A program made the translations under genes and the position numbers. Shown here piece after piece: positions 1-7,050 of a DNA stretch of 15,354 nt. Source of the stretch: AC-37 sp036386455. Lineage in GTDB: Bacteria; Actinomycetota; Thermoleophilia; Solirubrobacterales; Thermoleophilaceae. The DNA lies in NCBI GenBank assembly GCA_036386455.1, contig DASVVS010000077.1:1-15354 (forward strand). Direction: 5' to 3'. The notes beneath the pieces were generated by a model that had not been told where the DNA came from, searched no databases, and was given only the letters and a program-made list of their open reading frames with translations. Numbering within the stretch: the first letter of the stretch is position 1; each line of letters opens with the position of its first letter.

Positions 1-297
1 CGCCGCTGCAAGAACGCCTGGGGCGAGTGGACCGGCTGGAGCCGCGTGTCGCGCGGCAGCCACGCGGGCCACGTGCCGACCGTGACCGAGCGCGGCTGGG
101 TGCCCGGCCGCCGCCCGCGCGTGCGCCCGGCGATCCCCGGCGTCGACACGCACGAGCGCACCTCGACCGGCGCCGGCCTGAAGCTGGTCCCGATCGAGTC
201 GATCGACACCTCGGCCTACAGGCCCCTGGACCCCGGCATCACGCCACCGTGGAGGAAGAAGGTGTTCACCGACCCGCTGAGCGACTCGACGTCGTGA
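1..297 (+). CDS. C-terminal 98 residues of an unrecognised protein (5' end outside window)
   Basis: The reading frame is open from base 1 and stops at TGA 295-297, so only the last 98 codons are present. Nearly every codon ends in G or C, the pattern of the sure genes here, which supports it being real. The fragment is rich in Trp, Arg, Pro and Gly. It begins RRCKNAWGEWTGW, contains PGVDTHERTSTGAGLKLV, and ends in a polar tail DPLSDSTS. I see no membrane segment or catalytic motif that I can assign to a family. The gene converges on the SDR gene, with 29 bases between the stop codons. An internal GTG at 46 could be mistaken for a start, but the frame continues upstream of it with the same codon bias. 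Function unknown. Confidence 0.75.
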   Translation, partial: RRCKNAWGEWTGWSRVSRGSHAGHVPTVTERGWVPGRRPRVRPAIPGVDTHERTSTGAGLKLVPIESIDTSAYRPLDPGITPPWRKKVFTDPLSDSTS

Positions 298-326
298 GGC
301 GCCGCGCGACGCGCCGGCCGGCGCCG
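298..326. terminator. GC-rich palindrome between convergent genes, possible bidirectional terminator
   Basis: The 29-base gap between two convergent stop codons holds a perfect 14-base palindrome at 311-324 (GCGCCGGCCGGCGC), flanked by further GGCGCC copies that could lengthen the stem. There is no T-tract on either strand, so it would be a non-canonical terminator of the kind proposed for high-GC actinobacteria. The role is inferred from position and symmetry only. Confidence 0.35.
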
Positions 327-1079
327 CTAGCGCGGCTGGCCGGTCGGCCGCACGAGGATCTCGTTGACCGAGACGTGCTCCGGCTGCGAGAGCGCGTAGT
401 GGATCGCGCGGGCGATGTCGCCGGCCTCGAGGATCTTGCCGATCTGCTCCCGCATGTTCCCGATCGCCTCGACGACGGCGGGGATCTCGTTGTGGCCCTG
501 CAGCTCGGTGTCCACGAAGCCCGGCTCGACGAGCGTCACGCGGATCTTCGCCCATCCGGTCTCCTGCCGCAGCGACTCCGAGAACGCCCCGACGCCCCAC
601 TTGGTCAGGTTGTAGACGCCGCTCCCGGCGCTCGCGACCCGTCCCGCCACCGAGGAGACGTTCACGACGTCCCCGCCGCCGCCGTCGCGCAGGATCGGCA
701 GCGCGGCGTGGGTGCAGTAGAGGAGCCCGAGCACGTTCACGTCGACCATCCGCCGCCAGTGCTCGGTGTCGGCCCCGTCGATCGGCCCGAGCAGCATCAC
801 GCCGGCGTTGTTCACGAGCCCGTCGAGTCCGCCCAGCCGCTCAGCCGCGCCCTCCACGAACGACCGCGCGCTCGACTCGTCGGCCACGTCCACCGGGATC
901 GCCTCGGCACGCCCGCCGCCGGAGGAGATCCGCTCCACGAGCTCGGTGAGCCGCTCCTCGCGCCGCGCACCCACGGCCACGGCGGCGCCCTCGGACGCGA
1001 GCAGCTCGGCCGTGGCGGCTCCGATCCCCGAGGAGGCGCCCGTGATCGCCACGCGGCGCCCGTCGAGCGAGCCCGGCAT
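327..1079 (-). CDS. SDR family NAD(P)-dependent oxidoreductase
   Basis: A 250-residue classical short-chain dehydrogenase/reductase, normal length for the family. The Rossmann cofactor motif TGASSGIG is at residues 13-20 and NNAG at 90-93. The catalytic set is Asn115, Ser143, Tyr156 and Lys160 (YNLTK), all present. The paired arginines after the second strand (GARR, 37-40) favour NADP(H) over NAD(H). The region around SSVAGRVASAGSGVYNLTKWGV resembles YdfG/serine-3-dehydrogenase-like SDRs, but the substrate cannot be read from the sequence. Its ATG shares one base with the TGA stop of the upstream aminopeptidase gene (TGATG), so the two are almost certainly co-transcribed and translationally coupled. 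The protein is probably cytoplasmic, with no signal peptide or membrane segment. Confidence 0.93.
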   Translation of the reverse strand: MPGSLDGRRVAITGASSGIGAATAELLASEGAAVAVGARREERLTELVERISSGGGRAEAIPVDVADESSARSFVEGAAERLGGLDGLVNNAGVMLLGPIDGADTEHWRRMVDVNVLGLLYCTHAALPILRDGGGGDVVNVSSVAGRVASAGSGVYNLTKWGVGAFSESLRQETGWAKIRVTLVEPGFVDTELQGHNEIPAVVEAIGNMREQIGKILEAGDIARAIHYALSQPEHVSVNEILVRPTGQPR

Positions 1080-2545
1080 CAGGACCCGCCGCCGGACCCG
1101 CTTCCGCCGGACCCGCCGGCCCGCTCGGCCAGCTCCACCAGCATCCGCACGCCGAAGCCGGAAGCGCCCTTGCCCACGTACGCCCGCGACAGCCCCCAGG
1201 CCGTCCCGGCGATGTCCACGTGCACCCACGGCCGGTCGTCCACGAACTGCCGCAGGAACTCGGCGGCGTAGATCGACATCGCCTTGCGCTCCTCGGCCGC
1301 GTTCGTGAGGTCGGCGTAGCGCCCCTTGGTCAGCTCGAAGTACTCCTGGTGCAGCGGCAGCCGCCAGCCGAGCTCGCCGGTGGCCTCGCAGGCCGCCTGC
1401 ACCTGGCCGACCCAGCCGTCGTCGTTCGAGAACAGCCCGGCGTAGGTGCTGCCGAGCGCCACGATGATCGCGCCGGTGAGCGTCGCCAGGTTCACGATCC
1501 GCTCGGCGCCCTCCTCGACCGCGTAGGACAGCGCGTCGGCGAGGATCAGCCGCCCCTCGGCGTCGGTGTTGTTGACCTCGATCGTCTTGCCGTTCTTGGC
1601 CCTGACGATGTCGCCCGGCTTGACCGACCGCCCGCTCGGCATGTTCTCGGTGGCCGGCACGACGGCGAGGATCCGCGCGGGCAGCGCCAGCTCGGCGATC
1701 GCGCCCATGGCGGCGAGCACGGCGGCCCCGCCGCTCATGTCGAACTTCATCTCGTACATGCGCGCGGCCGGCTTGATCGAGATGCCGCCGGTGTCGAACG
1801 TGACCGCCTTGCCCACGTAGGCGAGCAGCGGGCCGTCCCCGCCGCCGTCGTAGCGCATCACGATCATCTTCGGCGGCTGGTAGCTCCCCTGCGCCACGGC
1901 GATGAACGCGCCCATGCCGGCGGCCTCGATCCGGTCGCGGTCCCACACCTCGATCGACAGCGAGTCGTGCGCCGCGGCGATCTCCTCCGCGCGCTCGGCA
2001 AGCCAGGTGGGCGTGGCCACGTTCGATGGGGTGTTCTGGAGGTCGCGCGCCGCGTTCTGGGCCACGGCCCGCACCCGCCCGGACTCGACCTCCTCCACGT
2101 CCACGCCCTCGGACGAGGCGATCTCGAGCGACGCGATCCCGCCCGAGTCGTCGTCGGAGGCGGACGACTTGAACTGGTCGAACCGGTAGAGCGAGAGCAG
2201 CGTCCCCTCCACGATGGCGCCCGCCAGGCCCTTGCCCGCCGGCGCGGCCCACGAGACCGACCGGGCGCTCAGCTCGCTCGCCCGCCCCGTGGCCACGGCC
2301 GCGATCACGCGCGCCCGCTCGTGGTCGAGCTCCGCCCGCCTGCCCGCCCCCACCAGCACTACCCGCCGGCCGTCCTCGTGGGTCACCGCGAGCTTGCGTA
2401 GCCCCGGCTTGGCCTCGCCCGAGTCGACCAGCGCCTGGAGGGCCGGCTCGCCGAGCTCCTCGCCCTCGAAGACCGGCACGACGCGGGTGTCGGCCTCGGT
2501 GTCGCGCGGATCGCCGGCTCGGCCGGTGACTGTGACCTCGGGCAT
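1079..2545 (-). CDS. pepA: Leucyl aminopeptidase, peptidase family M17 (cytosol aminopeptidase)
   Basis: A 488-residue M17 aminopeptidase that removes N-terminal residues from peptides in the cytoplasm using two metal ions. The family signature NTDAEGRL is at 326-333. The metal ligands Lys246, Asp251, Asp269, Asp328 and Glu330 and the catalytic Lys258 and Arg332 are all present, with the same spacing as in E. coli PepA. The N-terminal 170 or so residues are the more variable M17 N-domain. The C-terminus ends in a Gly/Ser-rich tail (GGSGGSGSGGGS) that looks disordered. The ATG start at 2545 has no clear Shine-Dalgarno, but TAGACT lies 9 bases upstream, consistent with a near-leaderless mRNA. 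The gene heads a two-gene operon with the SDR gene (one-base overlap) and is divergent from the thiolase gene. Confidence 0.95.
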   Translation of the reverse strand: MPEVTVTGRAGDPRDTEADTRVVPVFEGEELGEPALQALVDSGEAKPGLRKLAVTHEDGRRVVLVGAGRRAELDHERARVIAAVATGRASELSARSVSWAAPAGKGLAGAIVEGTLLSLYRFDQFKSSASDDDSGGIASLEIASSEGVDVEEVESGRVRAVAQNAARDLQNTPSNVATPTWLAERAEEIAAAHDSLSIEVWDRDRIEAAGMGAFIAVAQGSYQPPKMIVMRYDGGGDGPLLAYVGKAVTFDTGGISIKPAARMYEMKFDMSGGAAVLAAMGAIAELALPARILAVVPATENMPSGRSVKPGDIVRAKNGKTIEVNNTDAEGRLILADALSYAVEEGAERIVNLATLTGAIIVALGSTYAGLFSNDDGWVGQVQAACEATGELGWRLPLHQEYFELTKGRYADLTNAAEERKAMSIYAAEFLRQFVDDRPWVHVDIAGTAWGLSRAYVGKGASGFGVRMLVELAERAGGSGGSGSGGGS

Positions 2546-2636
2546 CGGCGCGGCAGTCTACGTGCGCGCGCGCACAGGGCGGGGCCTCGTGCGCGGCTAC
2601 CCTTCGCCGGCCACCGACCAGGAGCTGACCAGACCG
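2546..2636. promoter_or_regulatory. Divergent promoter region for pepA and the thiolase gene
   Basis: This 91-base gap serves both directions. For pepA (minus strand) a -10-like TAGACT occupies 2560-2555, 9 bases before its ATG. For the thiolase, TACCCT at 2598-2603 lies 33 bases upstream and an AGGAG Shine-Dalgarno at 2620-2624 is 12 bases before the ATG. Between them lies an 18-base strictly alternating pyrimidine-purine tract (2559-2576), including the 14-base palindrome GTGCGCGCGCGCAC at 2562-2575. This could be an operator or a supercoil-sensitive Z-DNA site. No convincing -35 elements are seen. Confidence 0.5.
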
Positions 2637-3821
2637 ATGCCCAAGACCGTCATCCTCGGGACCGCCCGCACCCCGTTCGGGAAGCTCGGCGGCGCCCTCT
2701 CCTCGCTCGACGCCACCGATCTGGGCGGTCACGCCATCGCCGCCGCGCTCGAGCGCGCCGAGGTGGCACCGGAGCAGGTCGAGCACGTCTCGTTCGGCCA
2801 GGTCCTCCAGGCCGGCCAGGGCCAGATCCCCTCGCGCCAGGCCCAGATCAAGGGCGGGATCCCCAAGGAGGTCTCCTCCGAGACCATCAACAAGGTCTGC
2901 GCCTCCAGCATCCGCAGCGTCACGCTCGTGGACAGCGCGGTGCGCGCCGGCGACCTCGACGTGGCCGTCGCGGGCGGCATGGAGTCGATGTCGAACGCGC
3001 CGTACCTGCTCAAGGAGGCCCGCTTCGGCTACCGCATGGGCGACGCCAAGGCGCTCGACTCGATGATCAACGACGGGCTCACCAACCCGTTCACCGGCAA
3101 GCACATGGCGCACGAGGCCAGCGAGGTCGGCGACGAGCTCGAGCTGACCCGCCCGGACCTCGACAAGTTCGCCCTGCGCAGCCACGAGCTGGCGATCCAG
3201 GCGACCGACGAGGGCCGCCTGCCCGAGGAGATCGCCCCGATCACGGTCAAGTCGAAGAAGGCCGAGAACGTGGTCGAGGTGGACGAGGCCCCGCGCCGCG
3301 ACACGTCGCTCGAGACGCTCGCCAAGCTGCCGCCGATCTTCGTCAAGGACGGGACGCACACGGCCGGCAACGCGCCGGGAGTGAACGACGGCGCCGGCGC
3401 GGTGGTGCTCGCCTCCGACGAGTGGGCAAAGCAGAACGGCCGCGAGCCGCTCGCCACGATCGTCGCCCACGCCCAGGTGGCCGACGACTTCCCGTACCTC
3501 GCCCGCACGCCGGCGAACGCCACGAAGAAGGCGCTCGAGAAGGCCGGCCTGAGCGTGGACGACATCGACCTCTTCGAGATCAACGAGGCGTTCGCCTCGG
3601 TGGCGCTCAACAGCCTGCGGATGCTCGGCGTGGACGAGTCGAAGGTCAACGTGAACGGCGGCGCGATCGCGCTCGGTCATCCGATCGGCGCGAGCGGTGC
3701 GCGCATCCTCGGCGCACTCGTGTACGAGCTGCGCCGGCGCGGCGGCGGCCGCGGCGTGGCGGCGATCTGCTCCGGCGGCGGCCAGGGCGACGCTGTGATC
3801 CTCGAGGTCGCCGGCGCCTAA
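2637..3821 (+). CDS. Acetyl-CoA C-acetyltransferase / thiolase family protein
   Basis: A 394-residue thiolase, the usual length for the degradative/biosynthetic (type I/II) family. These enzymes interconvert two acyl-CoAs and a 3-ketoacyl-CoA. The nucleophile is Cys88 in NKVCASS. The other catalytic elements are NEAF (316-319), His348 in GGAIALGHPIGASGAR and Cys378 in CSGGGQGD, at positions nearly identical to Zoogloea PhaA. The substrate-loop region has NAPGVNDGAGAVV (245-257). The ATG at 2637 was chosen because the MPKTVILGTARTPFGK start aligns with the family and AGGAG lies upstream; the frame is open further upstream, but that stretch lies over pepA in antisense. The enzyme could act on acetoacetyl-CoA or longer ketoacyl-CoAs; chain-length preference is not readable. 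A hairpin just after the stop suggests a monocistronic unit. Confidence 0.95.
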   Translation: MPKTVILGTARTPFGKLGGALSSLDATDLGGHAIAAALERAEVAPEQVEHVSFGQVLQAGQGQIPSRQAQIKGGIPKEVSSETINKVCASSIRSVTLVDSAVRAGDLDVAVAGGMESMSNAPYLLKEARFGYRMGDAKALDSMINDGLTNPFTGKHMAHEASEVGDELELTRPDLDKFALRSHELAIQATDEGRLPEEIAPITVKSKKAENVVEVDEAPRRDTSLETLAKLPPIFVKDGTHTAGNAPGVNDGAGAVVLASDEWAKQNGREPLATIVAHAQVADDFPYLARTPANATKKALEKAGLSVDDIDLFEINEAFASVALNSLRMLGVDESKVNVNGGAIALGHPIGASGARILGALVYELRRRGGGRGVAAICSGGGQGDAVILEVAGA

Positions 3822-3838
3822 CCCGAACAGCCACCGCC

Positions 3839-3864
3839 GCCTGGGGTACAACCGCCCCCCAGGC
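3839..3864 (+). terminator. Hairpin downstream of the thiolase gene
   Basis: A perfect 8-bp stem, GCCTGGGG (3839-3846) with CCCCAGGC (3857-3864), encloses a 10-base loop and starts 17 bases after the thiolase stop codon. No T-run follows, so if it terminates it is of the tail-less type. It separates the thiolase gene from the leader of the next gene. Confidence 0.45.
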
Positions 3865-3895
3865 AGCGCCCATCGCTCAAAAAGGGTTCACTAAA

Positions 3896-3953
3896 AGGGA
3901 TCCCCTCCCGTAAAAGCGAGGAGTACCCGACTCGCTCATCCCTAGGAAGGGGA
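3896..3953 (+). promoter_or_regulatory. Structured 5' leader with possible Shine-Dalgarno sequestration
   Basis: The leader holds a strong Shine-Dalgarno, GGAAGGGGA (3945-3953), 6 bases before the ATG, and a hairpin AGCGAG (3915-3920) / CTCGCT (3931-3936) with a 10-base loop. Two further helices can form around that hairpin. AGGGAT (3896-3901) pairs with ATCCCT (3938-3943) and leaves the ribosome site free. TCCCCT (3901-3906) pairs with AGGGGA (3948-3953) and hides it. The two helices cross each other, so they would be alternatives or a pseudoknot. I do not recognise a known riboswitch class. The pairings are visible; the regulatory role is inference. Confidence 0.35.
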
Positions 3954-3959
3954 ACCATC

Positions 3960-4451
3960 ATGAATCGCAGGACTCGCACCACGCGCTGGGCAGTGGCCCT
4001 TGCGCTCGTACTCGTCGCCGTCGCCGCCCCGGTCGCCTTGGCACAGCTCGGAGGCGGCCTCTCCTCGCCGGACTGCAACGTCAGCGACGGTGGCCGCCTG
4101 ACGGTCGCCGGAGGCGACGAGGCGACGTTCGGCGGCAGTGCCTCGACGCGCCGCAGTGGATTCGGCCATCAGATCTTCGTGAACCACGGCCCGGCGGCCG
4201 AGTTCGCGTTCACGACGGTCGAGATCACGTCGCTCACCTGCATCGAGGACGGCCGCTACGCCACGATGACCGGCACCGGCCGCGTCGAGTCGGGCGCGGG
4301 CCCGGACCAGATTGTCGAGTTCAGGCTCGAGGTCCAGGACACGAGCGACGGCCCGGTGGCCGACGCCTACCACCTGACGCTCTCGAACGGCTACGACACC
4401 GGTCCCCAGCCCGTGGAGCACGGCGAGATCCAGGTGCGCTTCTTCCACTAG
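3960..4451 (+). CDS. Secreted protein with a post-COAP-1-like domain
   Basis: A 163-residue exported protein. Residues 1-28 form a Sec signal peptide: a basic start (MNRRTRTTR), a hydrophobic core, and a likely cleavage after ALA-28. The mature part is about 135 residues and beta-rich. It has the pattern GGRLTVAGGDEATFGG, then ATMTGTGRVE, then FRLEVQDTSDGPVADAYHLTLSNGY, ending in GEIQVRF. This resembles the small post-COAP-1 domain proteins common as secreted proteins of actinobacteria and related phyla, whose biochemical role is not known. The assignment is by remembered pattern and is moderate. Two cysteines (Cys39, Cys94) could form a disulfide after export. The ATG is supported by a strong Shine-Dalgarno. 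The gene stands alone, with a hairpin upstream and a separate promoter-like site before the next gene. Confidence 0.85.
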   Translation: MNRRTRTTRWAVALALVLVAVAAPVALAQLGGGLSSPDCNVSDGGRLTVAGGDEATFGGSASTRRSGFGHQIFVNHGPAAEFAFTTVEITSLTCIEDGRYATMTGTGRVESGAGPDQIVEFRLEVQDTSDGPVADAYHLTLSNGYDTGPQPVEHGEIQVRFFH

Positions 4452-4479
4452 GCCCGCCCGGAGACGGCGGCGTCGCTCC

Positions 4480-4485
4480 TACGCT
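4480..4485 (+). promoter_or_regulatory. -10-like TACGCT, 6 bases upstream of the HAD gene start
   Basis: TACGCT ends 6 bases before the GTG start and no Shine-Dalgarno is present. This places the expected transcription start at or within a base or two of the start codon, i.e. a leaderless mRNA. No -35 is recognisable. Confidence 0.5.
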
Positions 4486-4491
4486 TCGCAC

Positions 4492-5277
4492 GTGGGACGC
4501 GGCGCCGTCTTCTTCGACCTCGACAAGACCCTCATCGAGGGCAGCAGCGCGGTGCACTTCGCGCGCGCCTCCTACCGCGCGGGCGTGATGAGCCGGCGCC
4601 AGCTGGCGCGCGACCTGTGGGCCAACGTCAGGTTCCGCCTCGACGGCATGACCGACGAGGGCGCCGAGGAGCTGCGCCAGCGCGTGCTGGCGGGCATCGC
4701 GGGCAAGCGCGTCACGGAGATCTCGCGCCTGGCGCCGGACGTTCTGGCGGGCATCCTGCCGCGCGTCTACCCGCAGATGCTCCAGGAGGCCTACGCGCAC
4801 CAGGACGCCGGGCGGCCGGTCTACATCGTCACCGCCGCCTCGCAGGAGATGGCCGAGATGATGGCCCACGTGCTGATCTTCGACGGCGGGATCGGCATGC
4901 GCTCCGAGATCGCGGACGGCAGCTACACCGGCCGCCCCGACGGCCCGTTCACCTACCGCGAGGGCAAGGCGATCGCCATCCGCGAGCTGGTCGAGCGCGA
5001 GGGCTTCGACCTCGCCGAGTCCTACGCCTACTCCGACTCGGAGTCGGACCTGCCGATGCTGCGCCTGGTCGGCAACCCGGTGGCCGTGAACCCCGACGCC
5101 GCCCTGGCCGCCATCGCCCGCGAGGAGGGCTGGCGCGTGATCACGTTCGACCGCCTGCGCCGCCGGCTGCGGATCGCGACCGCCGCCGCGGGCGTCGCCG
5201 CGGTGGGCATGGCCGGCGGGTACGTGGCCGGCGAGCTGCGCGAGCGCGAGCGAGGCCGCTGGCGCCTGCGCGCTTGA
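4492..5277 (+). CDS. HAD-IB family phosphatase-like hydrolase with C-terminal membrane segment
   Basis: A 261-residue haloacid dehalogenase superfamily protein of subfamily IB, the group that includes phosphoserine phosphatase SerB. Motif I is FFDLDKTLI with nucleophile Asp9 and acid/base Asp11. Motif II is IVTAAS with Thr114, the motif III lysine is probably Lys159, and motif IV is YSDSESDLPML with Asp182 and Asp186. The helical cap lies between motifs I and II. Residues about 228-248 (IATAAAGVAAVGMAGGYVAG) form one Gly/Ala-rich hydrophobic helix, followed by a charged Arg-rich tail, so the enzyme is probably tethered to the membrane. The substrate is unknown; serine phosphate is only one option because many IB members act on other phosphomonoesters. 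The GTG start is the only candidate placing motif I at the N-terminus. Confidence 0.9.
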   Translation: MGRGAVFFDLDKTLIEGSSAVHFARASYRAGVMSRRQLARDLWANVRFRLDGMTDEGAEELRQRVLAGIAGKRVTEISRLAPDVLAGILPRVYPQMLQEAYAHQDAGRPVYIVTAASQEMAEMMAHVLIFDGGIGMRSEIADGSYTGRPDGPFTYREGKAIAIRELVEREGFDLAESYAYSDSESDLPMLRLVGNPVAVNPDAALAAIAREEGWRVITFDRLRRRLRIATAAAGVAAVGMAGGYVAGELRERERGRWRLRA

Positions 5278-5294
5278 CGCACGGCCCCTCCGGG

Positions 5295-5300
5295 TAGAGA
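5295..5300 (+). promoter_or_regulatory. Weak -10-like TAGAGA upstream of the first LVIVD gene
   Basis: GGGTAGAGA ends 6 bases before the GTG start. The last base of the hexamer is A rather than the usual T, so it is a weaker match than its counterparts in this window. No clear Shine-Dalgarno is present. The upstream gene ends 29 bases before the start. Confidence 0.35.
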
Positions 5301-5306
5301 GCGCGT

Positions 5307-7040
5307 GTGCCGAGGGGTCTGAGGGGCGCCGTCGCTGCCGCGTTCGCGGTCGCTGTCCTCTGCGCGCTCGCCCCGGGCGCCGCCGCCTTCACCGGCAAGC
5401 ACCTCGGCAAGACCCAGGCGGTCGCGCCGAAGCCGCAGCCGCTCACCGGCGAGGGCGAGAACCTCCAGCTCGTCGCCAACCTGCCGATCGACCCCGGCAC
5501 GCAGGGCTACGCCGCCTCCGATCTCGAGCTGCACGGCAACCTCGCCTTCGTCGGCTCCTACGGCGAGGGCGTCGTGATCGTCGACATCTCCGATCCGACC
5601 AAGCCGCGCCGCGTCGGCAGGTTCGACTGCCCCGGCGGCCAGAACGACGTGCAGCTCTCGCCCGACGGGCGCTACCTCGCGCTCGCGATCGAGACCACCG
5701 CCAACAAGTGCCACCCGGGCGACGAGGGCACCTCGATCATCGACGTCTCGGATCCGGCCAAGCCGATGGAGATCGCCTGGATCGGCCAGGACGAGCTGCC
5801 GGACGGCTCGCACAACAACACGCTCGACTGGCCCTACCTCTACGTGGACCAGTACATCAACACGTACGCGCAGCTCGAGATCTTCGACCTGACCGACCCG
5901 TCGAAGCCGAAGAAGATCGGCGGGATCGACTACAACGGCCAGGACTCCCACCACGACCTGATCGTCGACCACCGCCCCGACGGCAAGGACCTCGCCTACG
6001 CCGCGTCGATCAACTTCACCGACGTCATCGACGTGACCAACCCCAGGGAGCCGGTGCTGCGCGAGCGCATCCGCGACCCGCAGCTCACGATCTCGCACCA
6101 GGCCGAGCCGAACTTCGACCGCACGCTGCTGCTGACCACCGACGAGTACGGCGGCGGCAGCGGGGTGGGCGCCTGCGGCGGCCGCGGCGACGCGCGGGTC
6201 CCGGCGGGCGACGTGGGCATCCCGCCGCAGTTCAGCGACCCGGCCTCGCTGGGCGCGCTGCACATCTACCGGCTGGCCGGGGACGGCACGATCGCCGGCG
6301 TGAACGGCCTCGACAAGGCCGGCGTCTTCAACATCCCGTACCAGCCGAACGACGACCCGAACGCCGGCTGCACGATCCACGTGTTCTGGCAGGCGCCCGA
6401 CCAGAACCGGCTCGTGACCGCCTGGTACGGCCGCGGCACGCGCGTGGTCGACTTCTCCGACCCGGCCAACCCGAAGCAGCTGGCCTGGTACGTCCCGACC
6501 GGCGCGGACACGTGGTCCGCCAAGCCGCACAACGGCTACATCTTCTCGGGCGACATCGTCCGCGGTCTCGACGTCTTCAAGTACACCGGCGAGGCCGGCG
6601 CCAAGTGGCCCGCCACCGCGGGGCCCGCCGAGGTCCAGCGCGCGCGGGTGCAGGGCGCCACGCCGCCCAACCCGACCGGCCAGCAGCCGCCGGCCACCCC
6701 GCAGGAGCCGCAGGGCAAGCGCACGAAGTCGGGCCGCCGCGCCTTCACGAAGCACGTGCGCGTGCCGAACGGCCGCGGGAAGAAGACCACGCTCGTCCTG
6801 TCGCTGCTCGACTCGAAGAAGCGGATCCAGAGCCGCATCCGGATCCCCGCGCGCGACGGGCGCGTGGTGCGCGTGCGCGCGCAGGCGGCCGGCCTCTCGG
6901 GCTACTACCGCTACACGATCCGCCACGGCGACCGCGGGCGGATGCTCGGCACCGGCCTGATCCGCGTCCGCAGGGACAACCAGACGCGCGTGAACCTGCC
7001 GCCGGGGCAGCGGCTCGTGTGCACGGCGCAGGCCACGTAG
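5307..7040 (+). CDS. Secreted LVIVD-repeat beta-propeller protein, copy 1
   Basis: A 577-residue exported protein. Residues 1-27 are a signal peptide ending AAA. The body (about 50-425) carries LVIVD-type repeats: VVIVDISDPTKP (89-100), TSIIDVSDPAKP (142-153), LEIFDLTDPSKP (190-201), TDVIDVTNPREP (238-249) and TRVVDFSDPANP (378-389). These are expected to build a propeller. His169, His216, His222, His264, His358 and His408, and Cys108, Cys135, Cys290, Cys355 and Cys572, are all kept in the neighbouring paralogue. A Pro/Gln-rich linker (about 450-472) leads to a basic C-terminal domain of about 100 residues (GRRAFTKHVRVP to the end). No enzymatic function is established for this family. It is followed 10 bases later by its paralogue. 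Confidence 0.92.
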   Translation: MPRGLRGAVAAAFAVAVLCALAPGAAAFTGKHLGKTQAVAPKPQPLTGEGENLQLVANLPIDPGTQGYAASDLELHGNLAFVGSYGEGVVIVDISDPTKPRRVGRFDCPGGQNDVQLSPDGRYLALAIETTANKCHPGDEGTSIIDVSDPAKPMEIAWIGQDELPDGSHNNTLDWPYLYVDQYINTYAQLEIFDLTDPSKPKKIGGIDYNGQDSHHDLIVDHRPDGKDLAYAASINFTDVIDVTNPREPVLRERIRDPQLTISHQAEPNFDRTLLLTTDEYGGGSGVGACGGRGDARVPAGDVGIPPQFSDPASLGALHIYRLAGDGTIAGVNGLDKAGVFNIPYQPNDDPNAGCTIHVFWQAPDQNRLVTAWYGRGTRVVDFSDPANPKQLAWYVPTGADTWSAKPHNGYIFSGDIVRGLDVFKYTGEAGAKWPATAGPAEVQRARVQGATPPNPTGQQPPATPQEPQGKRTKSGRRAFTKHVRVPNGRGKKTTLVLSLLDSKKRIQSRIRIPARDGRVVRVRAQAAGLSGYYRYTIRHGDRGRMLGTGLIRVRRDNQTRVNLPPGQRLVCTAQAT

Positions 7041-7043
7041 AAT
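7038..7043 (+). promoter_or_regulatory. -10-like TAGAAT overlapping the stop codon of the first LVIVD gene
   Basis: TAGAAT ends 7 bases before the GTG start of the second LVIVD gene. Its first three bases are the TAG stop codon of the first. No Shine-Dalgarno is present. If used, it would give the second copy its own leaderless mRNA although the two genes look like an operon. Confidence 0.5.
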
Positions 7044-7050
7044 CCCTCGG

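Noticed and set aside
2214..2636. N-terminal extension of the thiolase by 141 codons
   Set aside because: It lies antisense to pepA with no thiolase similarity. The ATG at 2637 gives the canonical N-terminus and has AGGAG upstream.
327..3851. Antisense open frame of 1174 codons spanning the SDR, aminopeptidase and thiolase genes
   Set aside because: Only its last 250 codons are the real SDR gene. The rest runs through pepA in another frame and antisense to the thiolase, with low-complexity Arg/Ala/Gly translation typical of shadow frames in GC-rich DNA.
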